Shown piece by piece: positions 26,834-37,820 of a stretch of 64,000 nt of DNA. The notes beneath the pieces are model-generated. The model did no database searches. It was not told the DNA's origin and worked only from the letters and a program-made list of their open reading frames with translations. The first letter of the stretch is position 1. Each line of letters opens with the position of its first letter. The DNA is taken from contig CAVTOO010000009.1 of NCBI GenBank assembly GCA_963736355.1, forward strand, positions 177,787 to 241,786, in the 5' to 3' direction. Source of the DNA: CAVTOO01 sp963736355. Lineage in GTDB: Bacteria; Pseudomonadota; Alphaproteobacteria; Rhizobiales; Xanthobacteraceae. A program made the translations under genes and the position numbers.

Positions 26834-29146
26834 ATGCAGGCATCAGAAACGGTGAGAGACCTTCGTAGCAAGGATCTCCCGAGCGACATTTATCTGCCGT
26901 TGGTCAATTCTCTCTACAAGGATGGGCGCACCCTTCTTGTCGGATCGATCATGGTTGTCGGATCGGTTCTGACGACCTACTGGAACAGCAACCAGATTTC
27001 GCTGCTGATCTGCGCCTTCGCAATTTCTCTGGTTGCGTGCGCCCGCGGTGTTCTGATGCGCGCGTACAGCGACGCCCGCTCCGAAATCAAAACCAACGAG
27101 CAGGGCCGCAAGTGGGAGCAGCGCTATGTCATCGGCGCAGCCGCGTCTGTCGGCCTGCTCGGAGTCTGGTGTTTTGCCGCTTTCGCCACCACGACCGAGC
27201 CGTTCGCCCATCTCGTCAGCTTCTCGATCACCATCGCTTACCTGATCGGCGTGTTCGGCCGGAACTTCGGCAATTCGCGCTCGGTCATCATTCAGATCCT
27301 GTGCGCCTGGGTGCCGATGACGGCCGCCCTGCTGCTGTTCGGCAACGTCTACTACTGGGTCTTTGCCGGTCTGCTGATTCCGTTCTTTGTCGCGGTGAAG
27401 TTCATCGCCGAACGCCTGCGCCGGACGCTGCTTGAGGCCGTGATTGCCACCCGCGACGTCTCGCTTCTGGCGACGCGCTTCGATACCGCGCTCAACAACA
27501 TGCCGCATGGTCTGTGCATGTTCGATTCCAGCCAGCACGCCGTCGTCGCCAATGCGCGCGTGACGGAACTGCTTGGGCTGCCTGAGAAGCTCGAACTGCG
27601 CGGCATGAGCGTGCGTCAGCTGATCGAGTACTGCGTCGATTCCGGCACCTTCGCGGCCAGCGATGTCGATACCATCGCGCGCGACCTTGACGACCGCCTG
27701 CGCGGCAATCGCGCGCAGGACCTGACCATCACCACGCGCGACAATCGTACGCTGGAGTTTACGTTCCAGCCGATGGACAATGGCGGCACGGTGTTCCTGA
27801 TCGAGGACGTCACCGACCGCACGATCGCCGAGGCCAAGATCAATCACATGGCGCGCTACGACGCGCTGACCGGCCTGCCCAACCGCGTTATTCTGCGCAA
27901 TCGCATCGAGAAAGCCCTGGCCGAACAAGGCCCGAACGACATGTTCGCGGTTCACTTCGTCGATCTCGACCAGTTCAAGCAGGTCAACGATACGCTCGGT
28001 CACACCTCGGGCGATATGCTGCTGAAGGCGGTTGCCGAACGGCTGCGTCCCCTCATTCGGGATACGGACATCATTGCCCGCTTCGGCGGCGACGAATTCG
28101 TCATCATGCAGTCGCCGATCCGCTCGGCCTCGGAGGCGTCCGGCCTCGCCCGCCGCGTGCTCGGCGCGCTGCAGGGCACCTATGAGATCAGCGGCCACGA
28201 AGTGGTCATCAACGCCTCGATCGGCATCGCGCTCGCGCCCAAGGATGGCGGCGACGTGGATCAGCTGATGCGTAACGCCGACATGGCGCTGTATCGTGCC
28301 AAATCCGACAACCGCGGCACATGGCGCTTCTTCAAGCCGGAGATGGAAGTCTCCGCGCAGGCGCGCCGAAATCTCGAACTCGACCTGCGCTACGCGCTCG
28401 AGAACGACGCGTTCGAAGTGTACTATCAGCCGATCTTCGACCTGCGCACCAAGCGCATCGTCACCTGCGAGGCGCTGCTGCGCTGGCCGCATCCCGAGCG
28501 CGGCATGATTTCGCCGGCCGAGTTCATTCCGGTGGCCGAGGAAATGGGCCTGATCGTCGAGATCGGCAAACAGGTTCTGCGCAAGGCTTGCATCGAATGC
28601 AACGCATGGCCCGACGACATCCGCGTCGCCGTGAACCTGTCGCCGATCCAGTTCAGCCGCGCCAACGTGCCGTTCATGATCCGTGACGTGCTGGCGGCAA
28701 CCGGCCTGCCCGCCAACCGCCTCGAAATCGAGATCACCGAAACGACGATCTTGCAGGACACCTCGCGCACGCGTGACTCGCTGCGCCAGCTCGATGATCT
28801 GGGTGTGCGCATTTCGCTCGACGACTTCGGCACCGGCTATTCGGGCTTGAGCTACCTGCACTCCTTCCCGCTGCACAAGATCAAGATCGACCAGTCCTTC
28901 TTGCGCGGCCTCGAAGTTGATGACCGCCGCCTCACGCTGTTGCGCGGCATCGCGCGCCTGAGCGCAGAGCTCGGCCTGCGCGTTGCGGTGGAAGGCGTCG
29001 AGACCTACGAACAGCTTGAACTGATCTCGTCGGAAGACAGCGTGGACGAAGTCCAGGGCTATCTCTTCAGCATGGCCCTGCCCGGCGCTGCGATCCGTGA
29101 ATTGCTGCAGGCGTTTCCGTCATCGCGCTTCGAAGCCGTCGCGTAA
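26834..29146 (+). CDS. Membrane-bound GGDEF-EAL protein (diguanylate cyclase/phosphodiesterase)
   Basis: An intact 770-residue protein. Residues 30-190 contain five or six transmembrane helices (LLVGSIMVVGSVLTTYWNSN, LLGVWCFAAFATTTEPF, YYWVFAGLLIPFFVAVKFIA). A PAS-like domain follows (ALNNMPHGLCMFDSSQHAVV). The GGDEF domain has an intact active site RFGGDEFVIM near residue 417 and an inhibitory I-site RDTD five residues before it. The EAL domain starts CEALLRWPHPERGMISPAEF near residue 545 and keeps the metal/catalytic stretches NLSPIQFS, EITETTIL, DDFGTGYSGLSYLHSFP and VEGVETYEQL. Both cyclic-di-GMP synthesis and hydrolysis look possible. Downstream, 262 bases away on the same strand, is the FeeM-like acyltransferase. 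Confidence 0.95.
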   Translation: MQASETVRDLRSKDLPSDIYLPLVNSLYKDGRTLLVGSIMVVGSVLTTYWNSNQISLLICAFAISLVACARGVLMRAYSDARSEIKTNEQGRKWEQRYVIGAAASVGLLGVWCFAAFATTTEPFAHLVSFSITIAYLIGVFGRNFGNSRSVIIQILCAWVPMTAALLLFGNVYYWVFAGLLIPFFVAVKFIAERLRRTLLEAVIATRDVSLLATRFDTALNNMPHGLCMFDSSQHAVVANARVTELLGLPEKLELRGMSVRQLIEYCVDSGTFAASDVDTIARDLDDRLRGNRAQDLTITTRDNRTLEFTFQPMDNGGTVFLIEDVTDRTIAEAKINHMARYDALTGLPNRVILRNRIEKALAEQGPNDMFAVHFVDLDQFKQVNDTLGHTSGDMLLKAVAERLRPLIRDTDIIARFGGDEFVIMQSPIRSASEASGLARRVLGALQGTYEISGHEVVINASIGIALAPKDGGDVDQLMRNADMALYRAKSDNRGTWRFFKPEMEVSAQARRNLELDLRYALENDAFEVYYQPIFDLRTKRIVTCEALLRWPHPERGMISPAEFIPVAEEMGLIVEIGKQVLRKACIECNAWPDDIRVAVNLSPIQFSRANVPFMIRDVLAATGLPANRLEIEITETTILQDTSRTRDSLRQLDDLGVRISLDDFGTGYSGLSYLHSFPLHKIKIDQSFLRGLEVDDRRLTLLRGIARLSAELGLRVAVEGVETYEQLELISSEDSVDEVQGYLFSMALPGAAIRELLQAFPSSRFEAVA

Positions 29147-29334
29147 CGACCGAGCCGAATCGTCGCTGCCGTCGCGCCGCTGCCACATTTTCCCCATAGC
29201 CTAATCCCATCGATTCACGTGCGTATTTGAGCGGCGCGGTCATTCAGCGTTGTCGTAAGTAGAAACACGCCACAATTGCAGCTCTCTTCGTTAACCAAAA
29301 TAGAACGTAGTTAGCGTAAACAATTGCTCGCCTG

Positions 29335-29350
29335 TTAACGGGGTGTTAAC
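29335..29350. promoter_or_regulatory. CtrA-type box (TTAA-N7-TTAAC)
   Basis: TTAA-CGGGGTG-TTAAC matches the full alphaproteobacterial CtrA consensus with the correct seven-base spacing, 59 bases upstream of the FeeM-like start. A further half site (TTAACC) sits at about 29290. The surrounding 260 bases are AT-rich relative to the genome, as expected for a promoter. Regulation by the cell-cycle regulator CtrA is inferred from the match alone. Confidence 0.6.
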
Positions 29351-29408
29351 TTCGCGATATATTCCAAAAGTTGCAATTCTGACGATAGGTACTTTGGAGC
29401 TCTGGGGC

Positions 29409-30185
29409 ATGAGTCACTCTGTTGCGTTTGATCTGCCACCGAGCCGGATCGCAGTCGCCCGCAGACCTGTTCGACAGCAGATCGTCACCGAAGCCCCGAG
29501 TTTTTCCGATCGCGTCTCCAACCTGCTCGACCGTATCGATTGCCGTCTGGCCGTGACGCCCGAAGAGCTGGAAGCGGTTTATCGCCTCCGCTACCGCGCC
29601 TATCTCGCCGAAAACGCCATTGAGCCGAACGCGTCCGAACGGTTTTCCGACGCCTATGACGAGACCAAGAACGTCTGGATCTTCGGTCTGTACTACGATG
29701 GCGAATTGGCCAGCTCGATCCGCATTCATGTCGCCAACAGCGCCCAGCCGGAATTCCCCAGCCATCGTGTGTTTGCCGATCTCCTCGACCCCGAGCTTGA
29801 GGCTGGCAAGGTCATTGTCGATCCGACCCGCTTTGCGACCGATAAGCACCTGTCGAAGTTGTTGCCGGGTCTTCCCTATGTGACGCTGCGGTTGTGCTGG
29901 CTGGCGGCGGAGTATTTCAGCGCCGAGCATTTCCTTGTTGCGATCCGCACCGAGCATCAGGCGTTCTACCGACGCACATTCGACCATCAGTTGATCTGCG
30001 ACGCGCGGCCTTATCCGCTTCTGGCCAAGCCGATCAGCCTGATGACGGTCAATTTCGCCGAAGCCGCCGACAGGGTCCATCGTCGCTACCCGTTCTTCCG
30101 CTCGTCCTATTTCGAGCGTCGGATGCTGTTTCAGCGTCCCGGCGACAATGCCGTGGCCGATTTGATGCGCAAGGCACATCGCTGA
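29409..30185 (+). CDS. N-acyl amino acid synthase FeeM-like acyltransferase (GNAT/autoinducer-synthase fold)
   Basis: A 258-residue protein. The ATG at 29409 is chosen because GGAGCTCTGGGG lies just upstream; an open frame extends to 29343 but through the promoter. The catalytic core starts near residue 50 with LAVTPEELEAVYRLRYRAYL, the motif shared by FeeM N-acyl amino acid synthases and LuxI-type autoinducer synthases. It continues WIFGLYYDGELASSIRIHV, VIVDPTRFATDKHLSKLLPG and the acyl-binding end FLVAIRTEHQAFYRRTFDHQ. These enzymes transfer a fatty acyl group from acyl carrier protein to an amino acid. No LuxR-type receptor is adjacent; the neighbours are a cyclic-di-GMP enzyme upstream and an efflux operon converging from the right. 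Confidence 0.8.
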   Translation: MSHSVAFDLPPSRIAVARRPVRQQIVTEAPSFSDRVSNLLDRIDCRLAVTPEELEAVYRLRYRAYLAENAIEPNASERFSDAYDETKNVWIFGLYYDGELASSIRIHVANSAQPEFPSHRVFADLLDPELEAGKVIVDPTRFATDKHLSKLLPGLPYVTLRLCWLAAEYFSAEHFLVAIRTEHQAFYRRTFDHQLICDARPYPLLAKPISLMTVNFAEAADRVHRRYPFFRSSYFERRMLFQRPGDNAVADLMRKAHR

Positions 30186-30234
30186 TCGCCGCCAGCCGCC
30201 GGTCTGCGTCTCCACACGATCTGAAAATCAGTTG

Positions 30235-33200
30235 TTATTCGGCCGGCTGCGTCATTGCGGCCGGCTTTTCGCGTCGGCGGCGCATGCGGTCGATCAGCAG
30301 ATAGATCACTGGCGTCGTGTAGAGCGTCAGGATCTGCGATACGATCAGTCCGCCCGCGATCGTGATACCGAGCGGCCGGCGCAATTCGGAGCCCGGTCCG
30401 GTTGCGATGATCAGCGGCAGCGCGGCGAACAGCGCCGCCAGGCTTGTCATCAGGATCGGCCGGAACCGGACCATGCAGGCTTCCAGCACGGCCTGCGCCG
30501 GATCGAGGCCGCGTCGTTCGGCTTCGATGGCGAAGTCCACCATCATGATCCCGTTTTTCTTCACGATGCCGATCAGCAGAATGATGCCGATGAAAGCGAC
30601 CACGCTCAGCGGCGTATTGGTCACCTGCAGCGCCAGCAACGCGCCAAGGCCCGGCCGGCGGCAATGTCGAGATGATGGTGAGCGGGTGCGCGAGGTTTTC
30701 GTAGAGAATGCCGAGCACGATATAGACCGCGAGCAGCGCCGCAAGGATCAGGAGCGGCTGGCTCGCGGAGCTGCGGCCGAAATCGCGGGCATTGCCTTCG
30801 AATGCGCCGCGAATGCCTTCCGGCATGTGCAGTTCCTCAACCGCGTTGCGAATGCGTGTCAGCGCCGTCTGCAGCGGGACGCCATCCTGCGTGCCGAATG
30901 ACACGGTGATCGAGGGAATCAGGTTCTGGTGATAGATCCACAGCGGCGCCAGCGTTCGCTCCATGCGCACCACGGCCGAGAGCGGCACCTGCGCGCCGCT
31001 CGCGCCGGATACGAAGATACGGGAGAGATCTTCGGGATCGGACTGCAGCGCGGAGGCAACCTCCAGCACGACCTTGTACTGATTGCGCTGGGTGTAGATC
31101 GTCGAGATCTGCCGCTGCGTGAAAGCATTGTTCAGCGCGGTTTCGACATCCTGCACACGGACGCCGAGCCGTGCCGCCGCCATGCGGTCGATCGACACGG
31201 TCAGTTGCAGCCCGCCGGGATCGCGGTCGCTGGACACCTCAGAGACGCCTTCGACACCTTCGAGCTTCTTGACGACAAGCGGCGCCCATTTCTGCAACAG
31301 ATCGACGTCGGGGCTGACCAGCGTGAACTGATAATCTGAGTCGCTCTGCCGGCCGCCGGCGCGCACATCCTGCGCGGCGAACATGAACAGGCGAATGCCG
31401 GGCAGCGCGTTGAGCCGCACCCGCATCCGGTCGATCACCTGCTGTGTTGTCAGGCCGTTACGCTCGGCGAGCGGTTTGAGGCTGATGAACATCTGGCCGC
31501 GATTATTGCTGCCGCCGCCCATCGACGACCCGATGGACGCCACCGCGGGATCGGCGAGCACCAGATCTGCGACCTGTTGCTGCATCGCCACCATCGCCTG
31601 GAACGAAATATCCGCGGAGCCGCGCGTGCCGCCGATGATCAGGCCGGAATCGTCGCTTGGAAAATAGCTTTTCGGCGTCTTGATATAGAGCGTCACGGTC
31701 AGCGCGACGGTCGACAGGAATACAAGAAACGTCAGGATCGGGAAGCGCAATACCGTACGCAGCGACCTCGCGTAAAAGCCGATCATGGAATCGAGCGCAT
31801 TCTCGGTGACCCGATCGAACCAGCCGCGCCGCTCCGACAGCGATGTTCGCATGTGGTGCGCGCAGATCATCGGCGTCACCGTCAGCGCCACGAAGGTCGA
31901 GACGATAATGGCGAAGACCAGCGTCATGGAGAATTCGCGCAGCACCCGTCCGGCCGCGCCTTCCATGAAGATGAGCGGAATGAAAGCGGCGATCAGCGAC
32001 AGCGATATGGCGATGACGGTAAACCCGATCTGCCGCGCGCCGCGCCGTGCCGCCTCAACCGGCGACAGCCCCGCTTCGAGATTGCGCGACATATTCTCGA
32101 TCATGACAATGGCATCGTCGACGACGAAGCCGACCGAGATCGCCAAAGCCATCAGCGACAGATTGTTGATCGAGAACCCGGCCACCCACATCGCGGCGCA
32201 GGTGCCCGCAAGCGCCAGCGGCACCGAGACACCGGCCGCCACGGTCGCAGCCATCCGCCGCAGGAAGACGAACACCACCAGCATCACCAGAAGGGAGGCC
32301 GCCAGCAGCGTCCATTGCATATCCGCGACACTGGCGCGGATCGTGCCGGTGCGATCGGACATGACCGAGACGTCGATGCCTTGCGGAATCCACTGCTTGA
32401 TCTCGGGGATGAGACTAAGGACGCGGTCAACGGTTGCGATGACATTGGCGTCGCTCTGCCGCGTGATGGTCAAAAGCACCGCGGGCTGGCGATTGAACCA
32501 GGCGAAGGAACGGCTGTTGCGAGTGGCGTCATCCACCTTTGCCACGTCGCGCAGGCGCACGACATTTCCGTTTGCCGACTTGATCACGATCTCGCGCAGT
32601 TCGGCGGCGCTGCGCATCTGCGCGTTGGTCGCAATGGTTTCCGACTGGCGGCTGCCTTCAAATGCGCCAAGCGGCGTCAGCGGATTGGCGTTGACGATGG
32701 CTTGCCGCACGTTTTCCATCGACAGTCCGGCGGGTGCGAGCGCGGCCGGATTGACCTGCACACGCACGGCGGGCTGTTCGGCGCCCGACACCGTCACCTC
32801 GCCAACGCCCTCGATCTGGGCGATGCGCTGCGCCAGCACTGTATCGGCAACATCATAGAGTGTTGCCGGCGACACGGTCGGCGAGGTCAGCGCCAAAATC
32901 AGAACCGGCGCCGAATTTGGATTGGCCTTGCGCAGTCGCGGCAGCGACGGCAGATCGCTCGGCAGCTCCGCCGCGGAGGCGTTGATCGCCGCCTGCACGT
33001 CGCGCGCGGCACGGTCGATGTTGCGGCCGAGGTCGAACTGCAACGTGATGTTGGCCGATCCGACCGAGCTATAGGAGGTGATCTCGTTGACGCCGGCGAT
33101 CTCGGCGAGACGGCGCTCCAGCGGCGCGGCCACCGTCGCCGCCATCACTTGCGGGTCGGCGCCGGGCCGGCTGGCCTGCACCCGGATCACCGGGAAATCG

Positions 33201-33322
33201 ACGTTCGGCGTGCTCGCAACCGGCAGGAAATGATAGGCGACCAACCCGACCAGAAACAATCCGATCGCGATCAGCGTGGTGCCGACGGGCCTGCGGATGA
33301 ACGGATCGGAGAACGAGTTCAT
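30235..33322 (-). CDS. RND efflux transporter, MdtC-like subunit (one frameshift)
   Basis: About 1029 residues, inner-membrane proton-driven pump of the HAE1 family. It begins MNSFSDPFIRRPVGTTLIAI at 33322, overlapping the previous gene stop as ATGA. The first large periplasmic domain (ADPQVMAATVAAPLERRLAE onward) and central helix with proton-relay acids VGFVVDDAIVMIENMSRN are intact. The second half has LLAVYIVLGILYENLAHPLT, then, after a base shift near 30655, VVAFIGIILLIGIVKKNGIM. It ends RREKPAAMTQPAE. Sequence resembles MdtC, which works in a mixed trimer with MdtB; the gene pairs exactly with a second RND protein upstream. Probable substrates are bile-salt-like, novobiocin-like or other amphipathic drugs, by analogy only. 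Confidence 0.9.
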
Positions 33323-36300
33323 GGCCGCTCCGATGCGTCTGCGAGCGGCGGCGAGAGCGGCAATTCGCCGGGCTCGCCTTCGATGCGCCGGTTGAAGCGA
33401 TCAAGCGCCAGATAGATCACGGGCGTCGTATAGAGCGTCAGCAATTGGCTCAGCAGCAACCCGCCGATGATCGAGATGCCAAGCGGAAAGCGCAATTCCG
33501 ATCCGGTGCCGCTTTCGATGGCGAGCGGCAACGCGCCGAGCAAGGCTGCGAGCGTTGTCATCATGATCGGGCGGAAGCGCAGCAAGGCCGCACGCATGAT
33601 GGCTTCCTGCGGCGACAAGCCCTGCTCGCGCTCGGCCACCAGCGCAAAGTCGATCATCATGATCGCGTTCTTCTTGACGATGCCCATCAAGAGAATAATG
33701 CCGATCAGTCCGATCACCGACATGTCCTGGCCGAACAGCATCAGCGCGATGATGGCGCCGACACCGGCGGACGGCAGGGTCGACAGGATGGTGATGGGGT
33801 GGATGTAGCTCTCATAGAGCACGCCCAGCACGATGTAGATCGTGACGATGGCGGCAAGGATGAGCCATGGCTGGCCCGACAGCGAGCGGGCGAATTCCGC
33901 AGCATCGCCGGAATAGACGCCCATCACGGTCGCCGGCATGCCGATTTGCGCGCGCGCCTGTTCGATATGCTGGACCGCCTCGCCCAGTGCCACGCCCGGC
34001 GCAAGATTGAAGCTCAGCATCACCGCCGGAAACTGCGCGTGATGGAAAATCGCCAGCGGCGCCGTGGTCCGCGTCAGCGTCGCGATGGCCGAGATCGGCA
34101 CCTGCGCTCCGCCCGTCCCCGGCACGTAGAGTTTCGACAGCACCGACGGATCACTTTGATATTCCGGGAGCGCTTCCAGCACCACGCGATACTGATTGGC
34201 CTGCCCGTAAATGGTCGAGACCTGCCTTTGGCCAAAGGCATCGTTCAGGGCATCGTTGACCGCCTGCAGCGATACGCCAAGCTGGCTCGCGCGCTCACGA
34301 TTGACGTCGAGAAAGGCGCGCAGGCCGTTTTCCTGCGCCTCGGATGACACATCCTGCACGATCGCCTCGCGCTTCAGAGCGTCCATCAGGCGCCCGGCCC
34401 AGGTCACCACTTCGTTCGCATCCGCGCCGGTCAGCGCATACTGATACTGCGCGCGGCTCGTCTGCGTGCCGATCTGGATGTCCTGCACCGGCTGGAAATA
34501 GACCGTCACACCCGGCACGGATGCGACGCGCATTTTCAAGCGATCGATGGCGGCGACGAGATCGCTGTGCCGTTCGCTGCGCGGCTTCAGGGTAATCACG
34601 ATACGGCCGACATTAGGCGTCGCATTGATCGTGCCTGCGCCGATCACCGAGACCACGCCCTGCACTGTCGGGTCGCCGCGAATGGCGTCGCTCACGGCCT
34701 GCTGCCGCCGTGCCATCTCGGCGAAGGAGACATCGGCGCCCGCCTCCGTCACAGCAATGATCGAACCCGTATCCTGCAGCGGCAGGAATCCCTTCGGCAC
34801 CAGCACATAAGCGACGAGCGTCGCGCCGATGGTGATGATGGTGAAGACGAGCGTGGCCCGCTGCCGCTCCATCACCCACAGCAGCGTGCGGTGATAGAAC
34901 TCGACCGTGCCGTCGACCCAGCGGTTGAACATGGCGGCGCCGGGAATGCGCGCCGGTCCGTCGAATTTGGTCGAACGCAGCAGCCGCGAGCACATCATCG
35001 GCGTCAGCGTCAGCGACACCATCGGCCGATGTGACGACGGCGATGGTCAGCGTCAGCGAAAATTCGCGGAACATGCGCCCGACGAGACCCGACATGAACA
35101 GACAGCGGGATAAACACCGCTACCAGCGACAGTGTCAGCGACACGATGGTGAAACCGATTTCGCCGGCGCCGTGCAGCGCCGCCTGCATCGGCGTTTCGC
35201 CGTCCTCGATGTGACGCGTGATGTTTTCGATCATCACGATCACATCGTCCACCACGAAGCCCGTGCCGATGGTCAGCGCCATCAGCGAGAGATTGTCTAG
35301 GCTGAATCCGCAGAACCACATCACGCCGAAGCTGGCGACCAGAGATAGCGGCAGCGTCACGCCGGCAATGATGGTCGCGCGCCACGAGCGCAGGAACAGC
35401 AGCACGACCAGCACCACCAGAATACAGGCCAGCACCAGCGTAAACTGCACATCGCGCACCGAAGCGCGGATCGTCTCGGTCCGGTCGGCGACGACCGACA
35501 GCGTCACGCCCGCCGGCACCGCCGCCTGCAGACGCGGCAATTCGCGCCGGATTTGCGCAACGACGTCGATGACATTGGCGCCCGGCTGACGCTGGATATC
35601 GAGCACCACGGCCGGCGTGCCGTTGTACCAGCCGCCGGTGCGGTCGTTCTCGAGGCCGTCGGTGATGCGGGCGACGTCGCCGATCGTCACCGGCGCGCCG
35701 TTGCGATAGGCGATCACCACGGGCTTGTAGGCTTCCGCGTCGGTCACCTGATCGTTGGCGGCAATGACGTAGGATTGCTGCGCGCCGTCGAGCGAGCCCT
35801 TCGGTCCCGGAGACGTTCGACGCAACAATGGCCGCACGCAGATCGGCCATCGAGATGCCGTAGGCTGCGAGCCGCGACAGATCCGCCTGCACACGCACGG
35901 CCGGCTTGAGCCCGCCCAGCACGGTGACGCGGCCGACACCGGCGATCTGGCTCAGCCGCGGCGACATCACCGTGTCGGCGAGGTCGCTCATGGCGCGCAA
36001 CGAGGATGTGTCCGACGTCAGCGCCAGCGTCATCACCGCGGCGTCCGCCGGATTCACTTTCGCATAGGTCGGCGGATAAGGAAGATTACGCGGCAGGATG
36101 CCGGCGGCGGCGTTGATCGCCGCCTGCACGTCCTGCGTGGCGCCGTCGATGTCGCGGCCGAGATCGAATTGCAGCGAGATCTGGCTGACGCCGAACGAAC
36201 TCGTCGAGGTCATCGCCGTCAGCGCCGGCATCTGGCCAAGCTGCCGCTCGAGCGGCGCGGTAATCAGCGAGGCCACCACGTCCGGGCTCGCGCCCGGCAA

Positions 36301-36450
36301 TTGCGTTGTCACCTGCACGGTCGGGAAATCGACCTGCGGCAGCGCCGAGACCGGCAGACCGCGATAGCCGAGCGCACCGCCGATCATCAGTGCGAGACCG
36401 AGCAATGACGTTGCGATAGGACGGCGGATAAAGGGCGCGGAGACGCTCAT
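33319..36450 (-). CDS. RND efflux transporter, MdtB-like subunit (frameshifts)
   Basis: About 1043 residues. Start MSVSAPFIRRPIATSLLGLA at 36450. N-terminal periplasmic part: VTTQLPGASPDVVASLITAP and SFGVSQISLQFDLGRDIDGA. Proton-relay helix: GTGFVVDDVIVMIENITRH. The C-terminal half runs cleanly from 35022 through VLYESYIHPITILSTLPSAG and IGIILLMGIVKKNAIMMIDF to the stop overlapping the next gene. Two single-base shifts break the first half: an extra base near 35815 (TCCGGGACC for TCCGGACC) and more near 35025-35105. The partner MdtC-like gene and the adaptor gene flank it with overlaps or 5-base gaps, indicating a fixed stoichiometry heteromeric pump. Confidence 0.9.
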
Positions 36451-36455
36451 GGCGA

Positions 36456-37820
36456 TCAGGGGCGCGCCGCCCCTCCCTGTGGGGTGGGAGGCGACCCGCC
36501 TGCCCCCTTTGGAGCACCCTGAGCCGGCGTCCCCTGACGGGGGCCCGCACCGGCGCCCGGACGCTGGCCGGCTGGCGGTCCGCGCCGTCGGGGCGCGTTG
36601 TCGAGCGTGGGCAGCGTCGGGTCCGTGCTGACGGTCACGCGGGCGCCTTCGGCAAGGCTTGCAAAGCCCGTGGTGACCACGCGCTCGCCCGCGCGCACGC
36701 CCGTGGCGAGCACTGCATCGGTGTCGTTCTGCTGCGTCACCGTCACCGGCCGCGCGCTGACCGTGTCGTTGTCGGCGACCACATAGACGAAGGTGCCGTT
36801 GGGCCCGCGCTGCACGGCCGACGTCGGCACAACGATGGCCTGCGGCAGCGTTTCGACCCTGAGCCGGACATTGACGAATTGGCCAGGCCACATCTGCAGA
36901 TTGGCGTTGGGCAATTCAGCCCGCAGACGCACGGTGCCCGTGGTCTGATCGACCTGGTTGTCGATGCTTTGCAGTGTGCCGGTATCGATCACCGTTCGCC
37001 CGTCGTCGCCGAACACATCGACCGTGAGCGCGCCGCCGCCTTGCGCGGCGTTGATGCGGGGGATCTGCTGCTGCGGCAGGCTGAACTGAACCGAGATCGG
37101 CTTCATCTGCGTGATGACCACGAGCCCGTTGGCGTCGGACGCGCGCGCAAGATTGCCCTGGTCGACCTGCCGCAATCCGGCACGCCCGGAAATCGGCGCG
37201 GTCACGCTGGTGTAACCAAGCATGGTCTGCGCCGTATCGATGGCCGCCTGATCGGCCTTCACCAGCGCTTCGAATTGCGCGACCTGCGCGGCCTGCGTAT
37301 CGGCCTGCTGCTTGCTGCCGGCATTGGCGGTCGCGAGCCGCTGGTAGCGTTCAAGATCAAGTCGCGCATTGGCCAGCTGCGCTTCGTCCTGCGCTTTCTT
37401 GGCAAGCGCCTGATCGAGCTGCGCCTTGAACAGCGCCGGGTCGATCTGCGCCAGCACGTCGCCGCGATTGACGTCCTGTCCGTCCTTGAAGTTGATGCTT
37501 GCGAGCTTGCCGTCGACTTGCGCGCGCACGGTGACGGTGTTGAGCGGGCGAGCGCTGCCCACGCCGTCGAAATAGACCGGCACGTCCTCGACCTTCGCGG
37601 CCGCGATCAATACCGGCACCGGCAGGTTCGGGGTGCGCGCGCCACGCTGCGTGGCCGCCGTTTTGAACGGCCAGTAGGTGTAAGCCGCGTAGCCGAGGCC
37701 GCAGGCGATCACCAGCAGGATCAGGAGGGACACATTGCGGCGACGCGCGCGCGCGGCCAGACGGGTGACGCCGTCGCTCGCTGCTTTCGCGGTCCCACCA
37801 AGGTCGGGCTTATGGAGCAT
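36456..37820 (-). CDS. RND efflux periplasmic adaptor subunit (HlyD/MdtA-like)
   Basis: An intact 454-residue membrane fusion protein. An N-terminal anchor helix (NVSLLILLVIACGLGYAAYT, residues 28-47) is followed by the lipoyl half VDGKLASINFKDGQDVNRGD. An alpha-hairpin spans residues 140-200 (LDQALAKKAQDEAQLANARL, QAAQVAQFEALVKADQAAID). The second lipoyl half and beta-barrel have SVTAPISGRAGLRQVDQGNL and the membrane-proximal domain AIVVPTSAVQRGPNGTFVYV. The last 50 residues are a glycine/proline-rich tail. It bridges the two RND subunits, encoded 5 bases downstream, to the outer-membrane factor, whose gene overlaps its start by 11 bases. Confidence 0.95.
   Translation of the reverse strand: MLHKPDLGGTAKAASDGVTRLAARARRRNVSLLILLVIACGLGYAAYTYWPFKTAATQRGARTPNLPVPVLIAAAKVEDVPVYFDGVGSARPLNTVTVRAQVDGKLASINFKDGQDVNRGDVLAQIDPALFKAQLDQALAKKAQDEAQLANARLDLERYQRLATANAGSKQQADTQAAQVAQFEALVKADQAAIDTAQTMLGYTSVTAPISGRAGLRQVDQGNLARASDANGLVVITQMKPISVQFSLPQQQIPRINAAQGGGALTVDVFGDDGRTVIDTGTLQSIDNQVDQTTGTVRLRAELPNANLQMWPGQFVNVRLRVETLPQAIVVPTSAVQRGPNGTFVYVVADNDTVSARPVTVTQQNDTDAVLATGVRAGERVVTTGFASLAEGARVTVSTDPTLPTLDNAPRRRGPPAGQRPGAGAGPRQGTPAQGAPKGAGGSPPTPQGGAARP

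Noticed and set aside
26843..28876. 677-codon open frame on the minus strand opposite the GGDEF-EAL gene
   Set aside because: The plus-strand protein has every expected motif; the antisense frame has none and no ribosome site.
31577..33415. 612-codon open frame on the plus strand opposite the RND genes
   Set aside because: Antisense shadow of the conserved RND protein; composition is Arg/His/Asp-rich and carries no recognisable domain.
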